A DNA stretch of 33,610 nt from JAIBJN01 sp963775395 (GTDB taxonomy: Bacteria > Actinomycetota > Thermoleophilia > Gaiellales > Gaiellaceae): positions 1-33,610 of the forward strand of contig CAVZIX010000012.1 in NCBI GenBank assembly GCA_963775395.1, read 5' to 3'. Shown piece by piece: positions 1-8,299 of the stretch (position 1 is its first letter; each line of letters starts with the position of its first letter). Below the pieces are notes generated by a model that was given only the letters and a program-made list of their open reading frames with translations, made no database searches and was not told where the DNA came from. The position numbers and the translations under genes are program-made.

Positions 1-928
1 CGATCGGCGTCGCCGCGCCGGCGAGCCCGTACGAGAGTCGTTCCGACATCCTGCGGAGCGTCGAGTGGTGGGAGTCTCGCGGCTACCGACGTGAAGCTCG
101 CGAGCACGTCCTCGACCGGGACGACTACGTCGCCGGCGATGCGCGAGATCGCGCCGACCGATCTGGCCGCCCTGTTCGCCGACCCGGACGTGGACGTCGT
201 CCAGTGCCTGCAGGGCGGCTACGGCTCGGCGCAGGTGCTCCCGTTCCTCGACTTCGAGGCGATCGCGGCCAACCCAAAGGCCTTCGTCGGCTTCTCGGAC
301 ATCACGGCGCTCCACGTCGCGATCCGCCAGCGCACGGGTCTCGCCACGTTCTACGGGAACGGGCTCCTCGGCATGGGCGATCCCGGAGACCACGTCGTTC
401 TCGAAGGAGCGGCTCCTCGACGTGCTGCGAGGGAACGACGCCGGCAAGGTCCCGAGACAACCCGGACGACCCCTACGTCCGCCCGATTCGCGGCGGGAAG
501 GCGACTGCTCCGCTCGTCGGCGGCTGCCTTTGGCTCCTCATGCCGACCTGGGCACGCCGTGGGAGATCGACCTCGAGGGCACGATTTTCTTCTTCGAGGA
601 CTACTACCTCGCGCCCTACCGGGCCGACGGGATCCTGACCCAGCTCGCGCACTCCGGCAAACTCGCCGAAGTCCGCGGAGTCGTAGTAGGAGAGATGGAG
701 AAGTGCGACTGGAAGGACCACCCCGGCTGGCCGAGGACACGTTCCATCGAGGACGTGCTCGAGGTCCACCTGGAGCCGTTGGGCGTCCCCGTGCTATACA
801 AGCTTCCCTTGGGGCACGGGAAGCACCTCGCGACCATCCCGCTCGGCGTCACCGCGACGCTCGACGCAGACGCGAGGACGCTCACGATCGATCAGTCCGG
901 CCTGACCACTGGGGGAGAGGGAGAGTGA
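1..928 (+). CDS. S66 family LD-carboxypeptidase (LdcA/MccF-like), 5' partial, frameshifted
   Basis: Peptidase of the S66 family, which cleaves L,D-bonds of muropeptides (LdcA) or, in MccF relatives, peptide-nucleotide antibiotics. The window opens inside the N-terminus (IGVAAPASPYESR), so roughly a dozen residues are missing. Family marks are visible in order: GGYGSAQ, the nucleophile motif GFSDIT (Ser), FFFEDYY with the acidic catalytic Glu, and LPLGHGK with the catalytic His. The reading frame changes several times (near 88, 100, 155, 385, 455 and 550). The shifts are single-base gains or losses and each side still reads as good family sequence, so I treat them as sequence errors. The stop is at 926-928, four bases before the binding-protein gene, so it probably belongs to the same operon and trims imported or recycled peptides. 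The family is secure; the substrate is not. Confidence 0.85.
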
Positions 929-932
929 GAGC

Positions 933-2660
933 ATGAGGAAGCGAGCGCTGTTGGTGATTGCAGTCCTGGCGCTGCTCGTCGCAGTCCCCGCGTGTGGCGG
1001 CGACGGTGATTCCGCGGAAGACACAGGGACCGGCAAGACGGACGGGACTCCGGTCAAGGGCGGAATCCTCCGCGTGGGCTCGGTCAACTACATCGACTCG
1101 CTCAACCCCTTCAACTACATCGAGTCACAGGCCTACCAGGCGATGCTGATGATCTACCCGCAGCTCGTTCAGTACGCGCAGGGCGACGACGGCCTCGTCA
1201 TCGAGGGCGACTGGGCGGCGTCCTGGGAGACCTCTCCGGACGGCAAGGATTGGACGTTCACCCTCAAGCCCGGCGGGAAGTGGTCGGACGGGAAGCCGCT
1301 CACGGCCAACGACGCCGCCTGGACCATCAACACCATCATCGAGTACGCGGCCGGGCCGACCGCGGTGGCGGCGCCGGCGCTCGGGCATGTGGCGAGCGCG
1401 GAGGCGACGGACGAGAACACGCTCGTGATCCACTACGACGCCCCGGTCGGCAACGTACTCGCCCAGCTGGAGCAGCTGTTCATCGTCCCGCAGCACGTCT
1501 GGGAGCCGCTGGTGGGCGCCAACGGGAAGAACCTGAAGACCTTCCATCCGGAGCAGAACCTGCCCGTCGTCTCGGCAGGCGCCTACACGATCAAGGAGTA
1601 CGAGAAGAAGGGCACGACGGTCTTCATCCCGTGGGAGGGGTACTACGAGAAGGCGTCCAACGCCGAGGCCGTCACGCTCACGTACTTCACCAACTCGGAC
1701 TCGATGATCTCCGAGCTGCGTCAGGGCAATCTCGACTGGGTCGACCAGGTCCCGTTCAACGCCGTGAAGGTCCTGGAAGAGGACGACAACCTCGTCGTCA
1801 ACAAGGTTCCCGGAGCCGAGACGACGAACATCACCTGGAACTCGAACCCGCGCAAGCCGAAGAACCGGGAGCTCCTCGACCCGCAGGTGAAGAAGGCGCT
1901 CTCGATGTGCGTCGACCGCGAGCGGATCATCGAGGTCGTGTTCAACGGCTACGCCTCCCTCGTCGAGAGCCTCGTCGGCCACATCGCCGGGGAGATGGAG
2001 AACCCGAACCTCGGGCCGCTCGAGTACGACTGCGAGGCCGGGAACCAGATGCTCGACGACCTGGGCTACGAGCGCGGCTCCGACGGGACCCGGATCGCGC
2101 CGGCGACCACCGGGGAATACGCCCAGGAAGCACATCCGATGGAGTACGAGATCATCACGCCGACGTCGACCGACTTCAACGTCGACCGCTCCTTCGAGAT
2201 CGTGCAGGAGGGATTCGCCGAGGCCGGCGTCAAGGTGACGCAGAAGGTCGGCGGAGACACGACCGCCAGCTACGCGCTCGAGACCGACGAGAACTGCGAC
2301 GGCGAGGCTTCGACCGGCTACGCGACCTTCGACATCGCCATGTGGGACTGGGTCGGCTACATCGACCCGGACTTCATGCTCTCCGTCGTCACGAAGGGCC
2401 AGTGGTGCTCCTGGAGCGACACGGGCTGGGACAACCCCGAGTACGACGAGATGTACCTGCGGCAGGGAACGCTGGTCGACCCCGAGGAGCGCAAGCAGCT
2501 CGTCTGGGAGATGCAGCAGATGATCTACGACAACTTCGTCTACACGCAGCTCACGAACCACGAGTACATCGACGCCCACTCCGACAAGTGGGCGGGGATC
2601 CAGACGGATCTGAACGCGTACTCCAAGGAATACTGGACGTCGCCCTACATGGTCGAGTAG
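933..2660 (+). CDS. Peptide/nickel-type ABC transporter substrate-binding lipoprotein (SBP family 5)
   Basis: Extracytoplasmic binding protein of a Dpp/Opp-type importer, 575 aa, the usual size. The N-terminus has two basic residues, a hydrophobic core and a lipobox VPAC with Cys at residue 21, followed by a Gly/Asp/Ser/Thr-rich linker. It is therefore a lipoprotein anchored outside the membrane. The mature part has the family-5 hallmarks: LNPFNYIESQAYQ near the start, WTFTLKPGGKWSDGKPLTANDAAW (split here as WTFTLKPG and KWSDGKPLTANDA), and a late segment with MQQMIYDNFVYTQL. Start ATG 933 lies directly behind the peptidase stop, with the purine-rich GGGGGAGAGGGAGAG-like tract at 910-926 available as ribosome binding site. 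The open reading frame is clean. Neighbouring permeases and ATPases show it feeds a five-gene importer; the ligand (peptide, muropeptide, nickel or other) is not determined. Confidence 0.93.
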   Translation: MRKRALLVIAVLALLVAVPACGGDGDSAEDTGTGKTDGTPVKGGILRVGSVNYIDSLNPFNYIESQAYQAMLMIYPQLVQYAQGDDGLVIEGDWAASWETSPDGKDWTFTLKPGGKWSDGKPLTANDAAWTINTIIEYAAGPTAVAAPALGHVASAEATDENTLVIHYDAPVGNVLAQLEQLFIVPQHVWEPLVGANGKNLKTFHPEQNLPVVSAGAYTIKEYEKKGTTVFIPWEGYYEKASNAEAVTLTYFTNSDSMISELRQGNLDWVDQVPFNAVKVLEEDDNLVVNKVPGAETTNITWNSNPRKPKNRELLDPQVKKALSMCVDRERIIEVVFNGYASLVESLVGHIAGEMENPNLGPLEYDCEAGNQMLDDLGYERGSDGTRIAPATTGEYAQEAHPMEYEIITPTSTDFNVDRSFEIVQEGFAEAGVKVTQKVGGDTTASYALETDENCDGEASTGYATFDIAMWDWVGYIDPDFMLSVVTKGQWCSWSDTGWDNPEYDEMYLRQGTLVDPEERKQLVWEMQQMIYDNFVYTQLTNHEYIDAHSDKWAGIQTDLNAYSKEYWTSPYMVE

Positions 2661-2694
2661 GCACGGACAGCCGAGGACGAGCGGAGGTCCGGGC

Positions 2695-3672
2695 GTGAGG
2701 TCGGCCGACTACCTCATCAAGCGCGTCCTGTTCGCGATCGGCACCGTGTTCATCGCGATCACACTCAACTTCGTGCTCTTCCGGGCGGTCCCCGGCGATG
2801 CGGTAGACGCGCTCCGGTGCCGCCAGTGCAGCCCCGAGTTCAAGGAGCAGGTCCGCCAGGAGCTCGGTCTCGACCAGTCCACGTGGGAGCAGTACAAGCT
2901 CTACGTGAGCGACCTCCTCCACGGCGATCTCGGGACTTCGCTCCGGAGTCAGAAGGAAGTGCGAGGCGAGCTCATCGAGCCGCTCAAGAACACCCTGCCG
3001 ATGATCGCTCTCGGCACCCTCTTCGCCATCTTCTTCGGGACGATCACGGGGGTGGTCTCCGCCTGGCGGCGGGACACGGTACTCGACAAGACAGGCCTCT
3101 GGACCTCGCTCGCCTTCTACTCGATGCCGACGCAGTGGCTCGGCCTGCTCATGGTCCTCTTCGTCGCCGGGGCCCTCGGACTGCCGACGTCGGGCATCGA
3201 GGACCCGACGCTAGGCGTCCTCGGGGACGCGTCCACGTGGGACGTGATGGTCGACCGCCTGCGGCACATGATCCTGCCGGCCCTCACGCTCGGCCTCGTC
3301 CTGTACGGGGACTACGCGCTGATCACGCGCTCGGCCCTGCTCGAGACCCTCGGCGAGGACTACGTGCTGACGGCGCGCGCGAAGGGTCTCTCGAACTGGG
3401 CAATCGTCCGCAAGCACGGCCTCCGCAACGCCCTGCTCCCGATCACGACGCTGATGGCCCTCTCGCTCGGCTTCATCATCGGAGGGTCGATCACGATCGA
3501 GTACGTCTTCTCGTACCCGGGAATCGGCCTCGAGACGGTCGAGGCGATCGACCAGCGCGACTGGCCCGTGCTGCAGGCGATCTTCCTCCTCCTGACGTTC
3601 TCGGTGATCCTCTTCAACCTGGTCGCCGACCTCCTGTACGTAAAGCTCGACCCGCGGGTGGTAGAGGCATGA
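2695..3672 (+). CDS. dppB: Dpp/Opp-type ABC transporter permease 1 (DppB-like)
   Basis: Integral membrane subunit, 325 aa, matching the DppB/OppB length. The N-terminus reads DYLIKRVLFAIGTVFIAITL with the first membrane helix, followed by the family's FRAVPGDAVDALR segment, where DppB proteins usually have PGDP. The cytoplasmic loop carries the EAA-type motif around DYVLTARAKGLSNWAIVRKH, which docks on the ATPases, and the C-terminal helices include the GGSITIEYVFSYPGIG signature. GTG 2695 is chosen because GGAGG at 2683-2687 sits seven bases upstream. The stop TGA (3670-3672) overlaps the ATG of the next permease (ATGA), so the two are translationally coupled. The symbol is family-level only; transport specificity is unknown. 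Confidence 0.93.
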   Translation: MRSADYLIKRVLFAIGTVFIAITLNFVLFRAVPGDAVDALRCRQCSPEFKEQVRQELGLDQSTWEQYKLYVSDLLHGDLGTSLRSQKEVRGELIEPLKNTLPMIALGTLFAIFFGTITGVVSAWRRDTVLDKTGLWTSLAFYSMPTQWLGLLMVLFVAGALGLPTSGIEDPTLGVLGDASTWDVMVDRLRHMILPALTLGLVLYGDYALITRSALLETLGEDYVLTARAKGLSNWAIVRKHGLRNALLPITTLMALSLGFIIGGSITIEYVFSYPGIGLETVEAIDQRDWPVLQAIFLLLTFSVILFNLVADLLYVKLDPRVVEA

Positions 3673-4637
3673 CCGTTCCTCCCACCGCCCTCGACGAGCA
3701 GGCGGCGGTCGCCGACCTCGCGGGGCTCCCACCGCGCGGACGGCTGGACCTCCTGCGCTCCGAGACACTCCGGCGTCCGGCGATGATCGTCGGGCTCGCG
3801 ATCCTCGCCTTCTTCACCTTCCTCGCCATCTTCGGCCCGTGGATCGAGCCCTACGATCCGAACACGCAGACCGGCGCGGTCTACGAGCCCCCTTCGAGTG
3901 CCCACTGGCTCGGCACCGACGACGCCGGCGCGGACATGCTCTCGCTCGTCATCGAAGGCGCCCGCGTCTCGATGATCGTCGGCTTCGCCGCCGCCCTGGT
4001 GGCGATGCTCATCGGCGGAACGATCGGGCTCTGGTCGGGCTTCTACGGGGGCAAGAGCGACACGGTGCTCATGCGCATCACCGACTACGTGCTGGTCATC
4101 CCCGACATCCCGCTCATGATCATCGTCGCCGCGCTCTTCGGACGCAGCCTGACGAACATCATCCTGATCATCGGGATCATCTACTGGACGAGCACGGCCC
4201 GGCTGATCCGCGCCCAGACGAAGAGCGTGCGGGAGCGCACCTACGTCAAGCGGGCGAGAGCGCTCGGAGCCGGCAACCGGCGGCTGATCGGCAAGCATGT
4301 GCTGCCGCAGGTGATGCCGCTCCTGATCGCCAATACCGTCATCACCGTGGCGATCGCGATCTTCGCCGAGACGTACATCACGTTCCTCGGGCTGGGCGAC
4401 CCGGAGCTGACGTCCTGGGGCAAGCTGATCCAAAACGCGTTCACAGGAGACGCCGTCCTCAACGATGCCTGGTGGGCCATCGTCCCGCCGGGCGTGTGCG
4501 TGACCCTCGTCATCCTCGCCTGCACGATGGTCGGGATGGCGGGAGAGGATGCACTCAACCCGCGCCTTCGCGTCGGGCACCTCGCGGTGCGCCGCTTCCG
4601 GCTTCGGCCGCTGAAAGGAGCGGTGGACTCCGAATGA
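3669..4637 (+). CDS. dppC: Dpp/Opp-type ABC transporter permease 2 (DppC-like)
   Basis: Second permease, 322 aa. It has a cytoplasmic N-terminus of about 35 residues, then PAMIVGLAILAFFTFLAIFG as first helix, then the DppC/OppC marker HWLGTDDAGADMLS that begins the periplasmic loop. The coupling loop reads RERTYVKRARALGAGNRRLI (EAA motif), and the end of the domain includes FLGLGDPELTSWGKLI, typical of DppC. ATG 3669 overlaps the DppB stop by four bases and its own stop overlaps the next ATG in the same way, a chain that normally fixes equal subunit amounts. No frame disruption. Symbol is at family level. Confidence 0.93.
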   Translation: MTVPPTALDEQAAVADLAGLPPRGRLDLLRSETLRRPAMIVGLAILAFFTFLAIFGPWIEPYDPNTQTGAVYEPPSSAHWLGTDDAGADMLSLVIEGARVSMIVGFAAALVAMLIGGTIGLWSGFYGGKSDTVLMRITDYVLVIPDIPLMIIVAALFGRSLTNIILIIGIIYWTSTARLIRAQTKSVRERTYVKRARALGAGNRRLIGKHVLPQVMPLLIANTVITVAIAIFAETYITFLGLGDPELTSWGKLIQNAFTGDAVLNDAWWAIVPPGVCVTLVILACTMVGMAGEDALNPRLRVGHLAVRRFRLRPLKGAVDSE

Positions 4638-5611
4638 CCGTCCCGCTCCTGAGGGTGGAGGACCTCCACGTGTGGTTCGACCTCACGGGCGGCGGCGAGC
4701 TGCACGCCGTCCAGGGCGTGGACTTCGAGCTGCGCGAGGGGGAGCGGCTCGGGCTCGTGGGCGAGTCCGGGTGCGGGAAGACCACGGCCATCCTCGCCCT
4801 CATGGGCCTGTTGCCGTCGTCGGCGAGCGTCGCCGGCAAGGTCTTCCTCGACGGGGAGGACATCCTCTTCGACGGCGAGGACAGCGTCAGCCCGCACCGC
4901 TGGAAGGACATCGCCATGGTCTTCCAGGGCGCGATGAACGCGTTCAACCCCGTGAAGCGGATCGGCGACCAGATCGCGGAGCCGATGAAGCTCCACGGGA
5001 TCGCCGAGGGCCGCCAGGCCCGTCGGCAGGTCGGTGAGCTCCTCGAGCGCGTCGGCATTCCCGCCGCTCGGGCGAGCAGCTACCCGCACGAGTTCTCGGG
5101 CGGCATGCGGCAGCGCGCCGCGATCGCGATGTCGCTCGCGTGCAAGCCGCGGATCCTGCTCGCCGACGAGCCGACGACGGCGCTCGACGTGATGGTGCAG
5201 GCGCAGATCCTCCAGCTGCTGGTCGGGCTCGCCGACGACTTCGGGCTCGCGCTCGTCCTCGTCACCCACGACCTGCCCGTCGTGGCCCAGGTCTGCGAGC
5301 GCGCCGCGGTCATGTACGCGGGCGAGATCGTCGAGGAGGGACCGACCGACACGCTCTACCACGATCCGCGCCATCCCTACACGCGGCTCCTCTTCTCGGC
5401 CACGCCCGATCTGTACGGCACGGATGCGGTCGTCTCCATCCCGGGCACGCCCCCGAGACTCGACCGCGAGCTCGTCGGCTGTCCGTTCCAACCGCGCTGC
5501 GACCGCGCCTTCGAGCCCTGCCCGACCGTGAAGCCGCGCATGCTCCAGACCGCTCCCGGCCACTCCGCGGCCTGCCACCTCAACGATCCGGCTGTGCGGG
5601 CGGCGTCATGA
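4634..5611 (+). CDS. dppD: Dpp/Opp-type ABC transporter ATP-binding protein 1 (DppD-like)
   Basis: Nucleotide-binding subunit, 325 aa. Walker A GESGCGKTT, ABC signature FSGGMRQR, Walker B ILLADEPTTALDV and the switch His in LVTHDLPVV are all present in order. The C-terminus has the oligopeptide-ABC extension with GTPPRL and the cysteine-containing CPFQPRCDRAFEPC segment typical of DppD/DppF. ATG 4634 overlaps the DppC stop (ATGA). The stop TGA 5609-5611 is itself overlapped by an ATG at 5608 that opens a 19-residue mini-ORF, part of a repeated element described separately. No disruption. It pairs with the second ATPase at 5664. Confidence 0.93.
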   Translation: MTVPLLRVEDLHVWFDLTGGGELHAVQGVDFELREGERLGLVGESGCGKTTAILALMGLLPSSASVAGKVFLDGEDILFDGEDSVSPHRWKDIAMVFQGAMNAFNPVKRIGDQIAEPMKLHGIAEGRQARRQVGELLERVGIPAARASSYPHEFSGGMRQRAAIAMSLACKPRILLADEPTTALDVMVQAQILQLLVGLADDFGLALVLVTHDLPVVAQVCERAAVMYAGEIVEEGPTDTLYHDPRHPYTRLLFSATPDLYGTDAVVSIPGTPPRLDRELVGCPFQPRCDRAFEPCPTVKPRMLQTAPGHSAACHLNDPAVRAAS

Positions 5612-5636
5612 GCGTCCCTCGCCTTCGGCTCGCTCC
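5608..5636 (+). repeat. 29-nt intercistronic repeat, copy 1 (27/29 identical to 20098-20126)
   Basis: The block starts ATGAGCGTCC and ends with the 19-nt core CTCGCCTTCGGCTCGCTCC. Copy 2 at 20098-20126 differs only at the first base (A/G) and the tenth (C/G). Identity includes all but one third codon position of the mini-ORF, so conservation is at nucleotide level. Inside the core GCC-TTC-GGC can fold, and GAGCG near the start can pair with CGCTC near the end. Both copies occupy the same kind of site, a stop/start junction between two subunit genes of an ABC importer. No further copy was seen in this window. Confidence 0.75.
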
Positions 5637-5667
5637 ACCCGCTCATAGACCAAAGGTTGGCCCATGA
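5608..5667 (+). CDS. Coupled mini-ORF, 19 aa (MSVPRLRLAPPAHRPKVGP), copy 1
   Basis: A tiny open frame fills the gap between the two Dpp ATPase genes exactly. Its ATG (5608-5610) overlaps the upstream stop as ATGA, and its TGA (5665-5667) overlaps the downstream ATG (5664) as ATGA. The peptide is basic and proline-rich. A second mini-ORF at 20098-20154, in another ABC operon, encodes MSVARLRLAPQVHGLVGP, sharing MSVxRLRLAP, a His and the VGP end. Whether the peptide itself matters or only ribosome passage through the hairpin is unknown. No strong Shine-Dalgarno sequence precedes this copy, so it would rely on coupling from the upstream gene. It could instead be a by-product of an RNA or DNA element. 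Confidence 0.5.
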   Translation: MSVPRLRLAPPAHRPKVGP

Positions 5668-5670
5668 GCG
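5640..5670 (+). promoter_or_regulatory. Hairpin sequestering the start codon of the second Dpp ATPase gene
   Basis: CGCTCAT (5640-5646) is the exact reverse complement of ATGAGCG (5664-5670), which is the start of the downstream gene. An inner stem CCAA (5650-5653) with TTGG (5657-5660) closes an AGG loop, leaving aga/ccc as an internal loop. The AAAGG at 5652-5656, seven bases before the ATG, is the only visible ribosome binding site and lies in the inner stem and loop. The fold would hide start and ribosome site until a ribosome finishing the mini-ORF opens it. The structure is read by eye and no folding energy was computed. Confidence 0.55.
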
Positions 5671-6673
5671 AGAACGGCGGCCCGCCTCTCCTCGAGGTCG
5701 AGAACCTCGTCACCCATTTTCCGGTGCCGCGAGGGTTCGTGGGCACGCTGGCTCGCCGCCCCAAGCGCGCCGTCCGGGCCGTCGACGGGGTCACGTTCTC
5801 GCTGACCGACGGGGAGATGCTCGCGCTCGTCGGCGAGTCCGGGAGCGGCAAGACGACGACCGCCCAGACGATCCTCCGGCTCGTCGACGCCGACTCCGGG
5901 ACGATCCGGTTCCAGGGCGAGGACATCTCCAAGGCCTCCGGGAGGCCGGATGCGCGTCCTCCGCCGCCATGCCCAGCTCATCTTCCAGGACCCGTACGAG
6001 TCGCTCGACCCCCGCTTCCGGGTCCGCGACACGGTCGAGGAGCCGCTGCGCGTGCACGGCGTGGCCGGCGGAGCCGAACGAGCGAGACGCACGCGTCCGC
6101 GACGCCCTCACTCGAGCGGGCCTGACCCCGCCCGAGCTCTTCCTGCGAGCGTTTCCCGCACGAGCTCTCCGGCGGCCAGCGCCAGCGCGTCGCGATCGCG
6201 GCGAGCCTCGTGCTCGACCCGAAGCTCCTCGTCGCGGACGAGCCCGTGTCTCGATGCTCGACGTCTCCGTCCGCGCAGGGATCCTCACGCTCCTCGACGA
6301 GCTGCGGCGAAGCGGGCTCGGGATCCTCATGATCACGCACGACCTCTCGACCGCCGCCCACTTCGCCGACCGGATCGCGGTCATGTACCTGGGCCGGATC
6401 GTCGAGGAGGGGCCTGCGCGCGAGGTGGTCTCGAATCCGAAGCATCCGTACACGAAGGCACTCATCTCCGTGGTGCCGAAGCGAGACCCCCGCACGACGA
6501 CCGCGCCGCAGATCCTCCGCGGCGAGACGCCGAACCCGATCGCGATCCCTTCGGGATGCCGGTTCAACCCACGCTGCCCGATCGCAATTCCGGAGTGTCG
6601 AGTGACCGACCCGGAACTGCGGACGCCGGCCGGAGCGGCGGCCTCGCACCTCGCAGCCTGCATCCGCGCGTGA
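5664..6673 (+). CDS. dppF: Dpp/Opp-type ABC transporter ATP-binding protein 2 (DppF-like), frameshifted
   Basis: Second nucleotide-binding subunit, about 334 aa when corrected. The first frame (5664 to about 5940) gives LEVENLVTHFPVPRGFVG and Walker A GESGSGKTT. A +1 shift leads to LIFQDPYESLDPRFRVRDTV (Q-loop, to about 6070). The next frame gives RDALTRAGLTPPELFL, the next FPHELSGGQRQRVAIAASL with the ABC signature and Walker B LLVADEPV (6150-6245). The last gives SMLDVSVRAGILTLLDELRR, the switch His in MITHDLST, and the oligopeptide-ABC tail GCRFNPRCPIA. The shifts look like base insertions; the last is a two-base TC duplication near 6249. All motifs survive, so a working gene is likely. 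Start ATG 5664 is embedded in a hairpin and coupled to the mini-ORF. The stop overlaps the next GTG as GTGA. Confidence 0.88.
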
Positions 6674-8299
6674 CGCTTCCCGCCGACCTCGTCCTCACGG
6701 GCGGCAGCGTCTTCACGGCCGACACGGCGTCCACGGTCGTCGAGGCTGTCGCCGTCCGCGACGGCCGTATCTCCTGGGTCGGCCCCGCCGACGAGGCGGA
6801 GACCCAGACCGGGCCTGCCACGCAGGTCGTCGAGCTCGAGGGGCGCACGGTCCTGCCCGGCTTCCAGGACGCCCACCTCCACCCGGCCGAAGGCGGCCTC
6901 GTCCGCCCTGCAGTGCGACCTGCACGGAACCGACTCGCGCGAGGAGTGCCTCGACACGATCGCCCGCTACTCGGCCGAGCACCCCGAGCTCGACTGGATC
7001 GTGGGCACCGGCTGGTCGATCGACTCGTTCGAGGGCGGGACGCCGAGCCGGGCAGACCTGGACGCCGTCGTCCCCGACCGCCCTGCCTTCTTCGACAACC
7101 GAGACGGCCACGGCGGCTGGGTGAACACCGTCGCGCTCGCGGCGGCCGGGATCACGCGCGAGACCTCCGATCCGGCGGGCGGAAGGATCGAGCGGCTCGA
7201 GTCCGGCGAGCCCCAGGGGACGCTGCACGAGGACGCGAGGTTCATCGTCATGAACCTGCTGCCCCCCACCACTCACGAGGAGTGGGAACGGGCGATCCTC
7301 GGCGCGCAGGCGGAGCACCACGCGCTCGGGATCACCGCCTGGCAGGAAGCCAGCGTCGAAGCGAACACGCTCGCCGCCTACCGTTCGCTCGCCGAGCGCG
7401 GCGAATTGACGATGCGGGTGGAGGGGAACCTGCTCTGGGACCGCGAGCGCGGCGACGACCAGCTCGAGGAGCTGATCGAGCTCCGCTCGGTGGGCTCGGT
7501 CGGGCGCCTCCGTATGCGCGGCGCGAAGATCTTCACGGACGGCGTGCTCGAGAACTTCACCGGGGCCCTGCTCGAGCCCTACGTCGGCACCGACAACTAC
7601 GGGATCTCGATGGTCGCGCCCGAGGATCTCCAACGGATCGTCACGCTCCTCGACGCGCGCGACTTCCAGGTGCACATGCACACGATCGGCGACCGCGCCG
7701 TCCGCGACGCGCTGGACGCCGTCCAGGCCGCGCAGGAGGCGAACGGCCGCCGGGACATGCGCCACCACCTGGCGCACCTCCAACTCGTTCATCCCGACGA
7801 CCTGCCCCGGTTCGCCGAGCTCGGCGTCGTCGCCAACGTCTCGCCGTACTGGGCCTGCCGCAGCGGCTACGTCGAGGAGCTGACGGAGCCCTTCATCGGG
7901 CCGGAGCGCTCGGCGCGCATGTATCCCTTCGGGAGCCTGCTGCGGGCGGGTGCCCGCCTCGCGTTCGGGAGCGACTGGACCGTGTCGACCGCCAACCCGC
8001 TCCTGGAGATCGAGGTGGCCGTGACGCGAATCGCGCCCGACACGCGCTGGCTCGAGCCGCTGCTCCCGGAGGAAGGGCTCGACCTCGCGACGGCACTCAC
8101 GACCTTCACCGCCGGCTCGGCCTACGTGAACTTCCTCGAGGGCGAGACCGGGACGCTCGAGCCCTCCAAGGCGGCCGACCTGGTCGTCCTCGACCGCGAC
8201 GTGCTCGACCCTGGCGCCGGCCCGATCGGCGACGCGCGCGTCGTCCTCACCCTGCTCGCAGGCGAGGCGGTCTACGCCGATCCCGGGCTCGGCTGGTAG
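6670..8299 (+). CDS. YtcJ-type amidohydrolase (amidohydrolase family 3), one frameshift
   Basis: Metal-dependent amidohydrolase of the YtcJ-like group, about 542 aa. The N-terminal beta-sandwich part reads LVLTGGSVFTADTASTVVEA, followed by LPGFQDAHLHP with the HxH metal ligands. Further markers are GAKIFTDGVLENFTG, HMHTIGDRAVRDALDAV with a ligand His, HHLAHLQLVHPDDLPRFAEL, and FGSDWTVSTANPL with the catalytic Asp. One inserted base at about 6895-6904 moves the frame; after it the protein continues as ALQCDLHGTDSREECLDTIA. GTG 6670 overlaps the DppF stop, so it is the last gene of the peptide-import operon and probably hydrolyses an amide in the imported compound. Its 3' end overlaps the convergent ATPase gene by 28 bp. 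Confidence 0.88.

Noticed and set aside
1..928. Programmed frameshifting as the reason for the broken S66 and other genes
   Set aside because: Shifts occur at different, non-slippery sequences, several times per gene, in unrelated families and as both gains and losses.
1125..2579. Long minus-strand open frame (484 codons) opposite the binding-protein gene
   Set aside because: It is a low-complexity Arg/Val/Leu/Asp/Gly-rich shadow produced by high GC third positions. The plus-strand protein has a lipobox and full family motifs.
5608..5636. A simple intrinsic terminator between the Dpp ATPase genes
   Set aside because: There is no T-tract, the block is duplicated in another operon at a stop/start junction, and the downstream gene is essential to the same importer.
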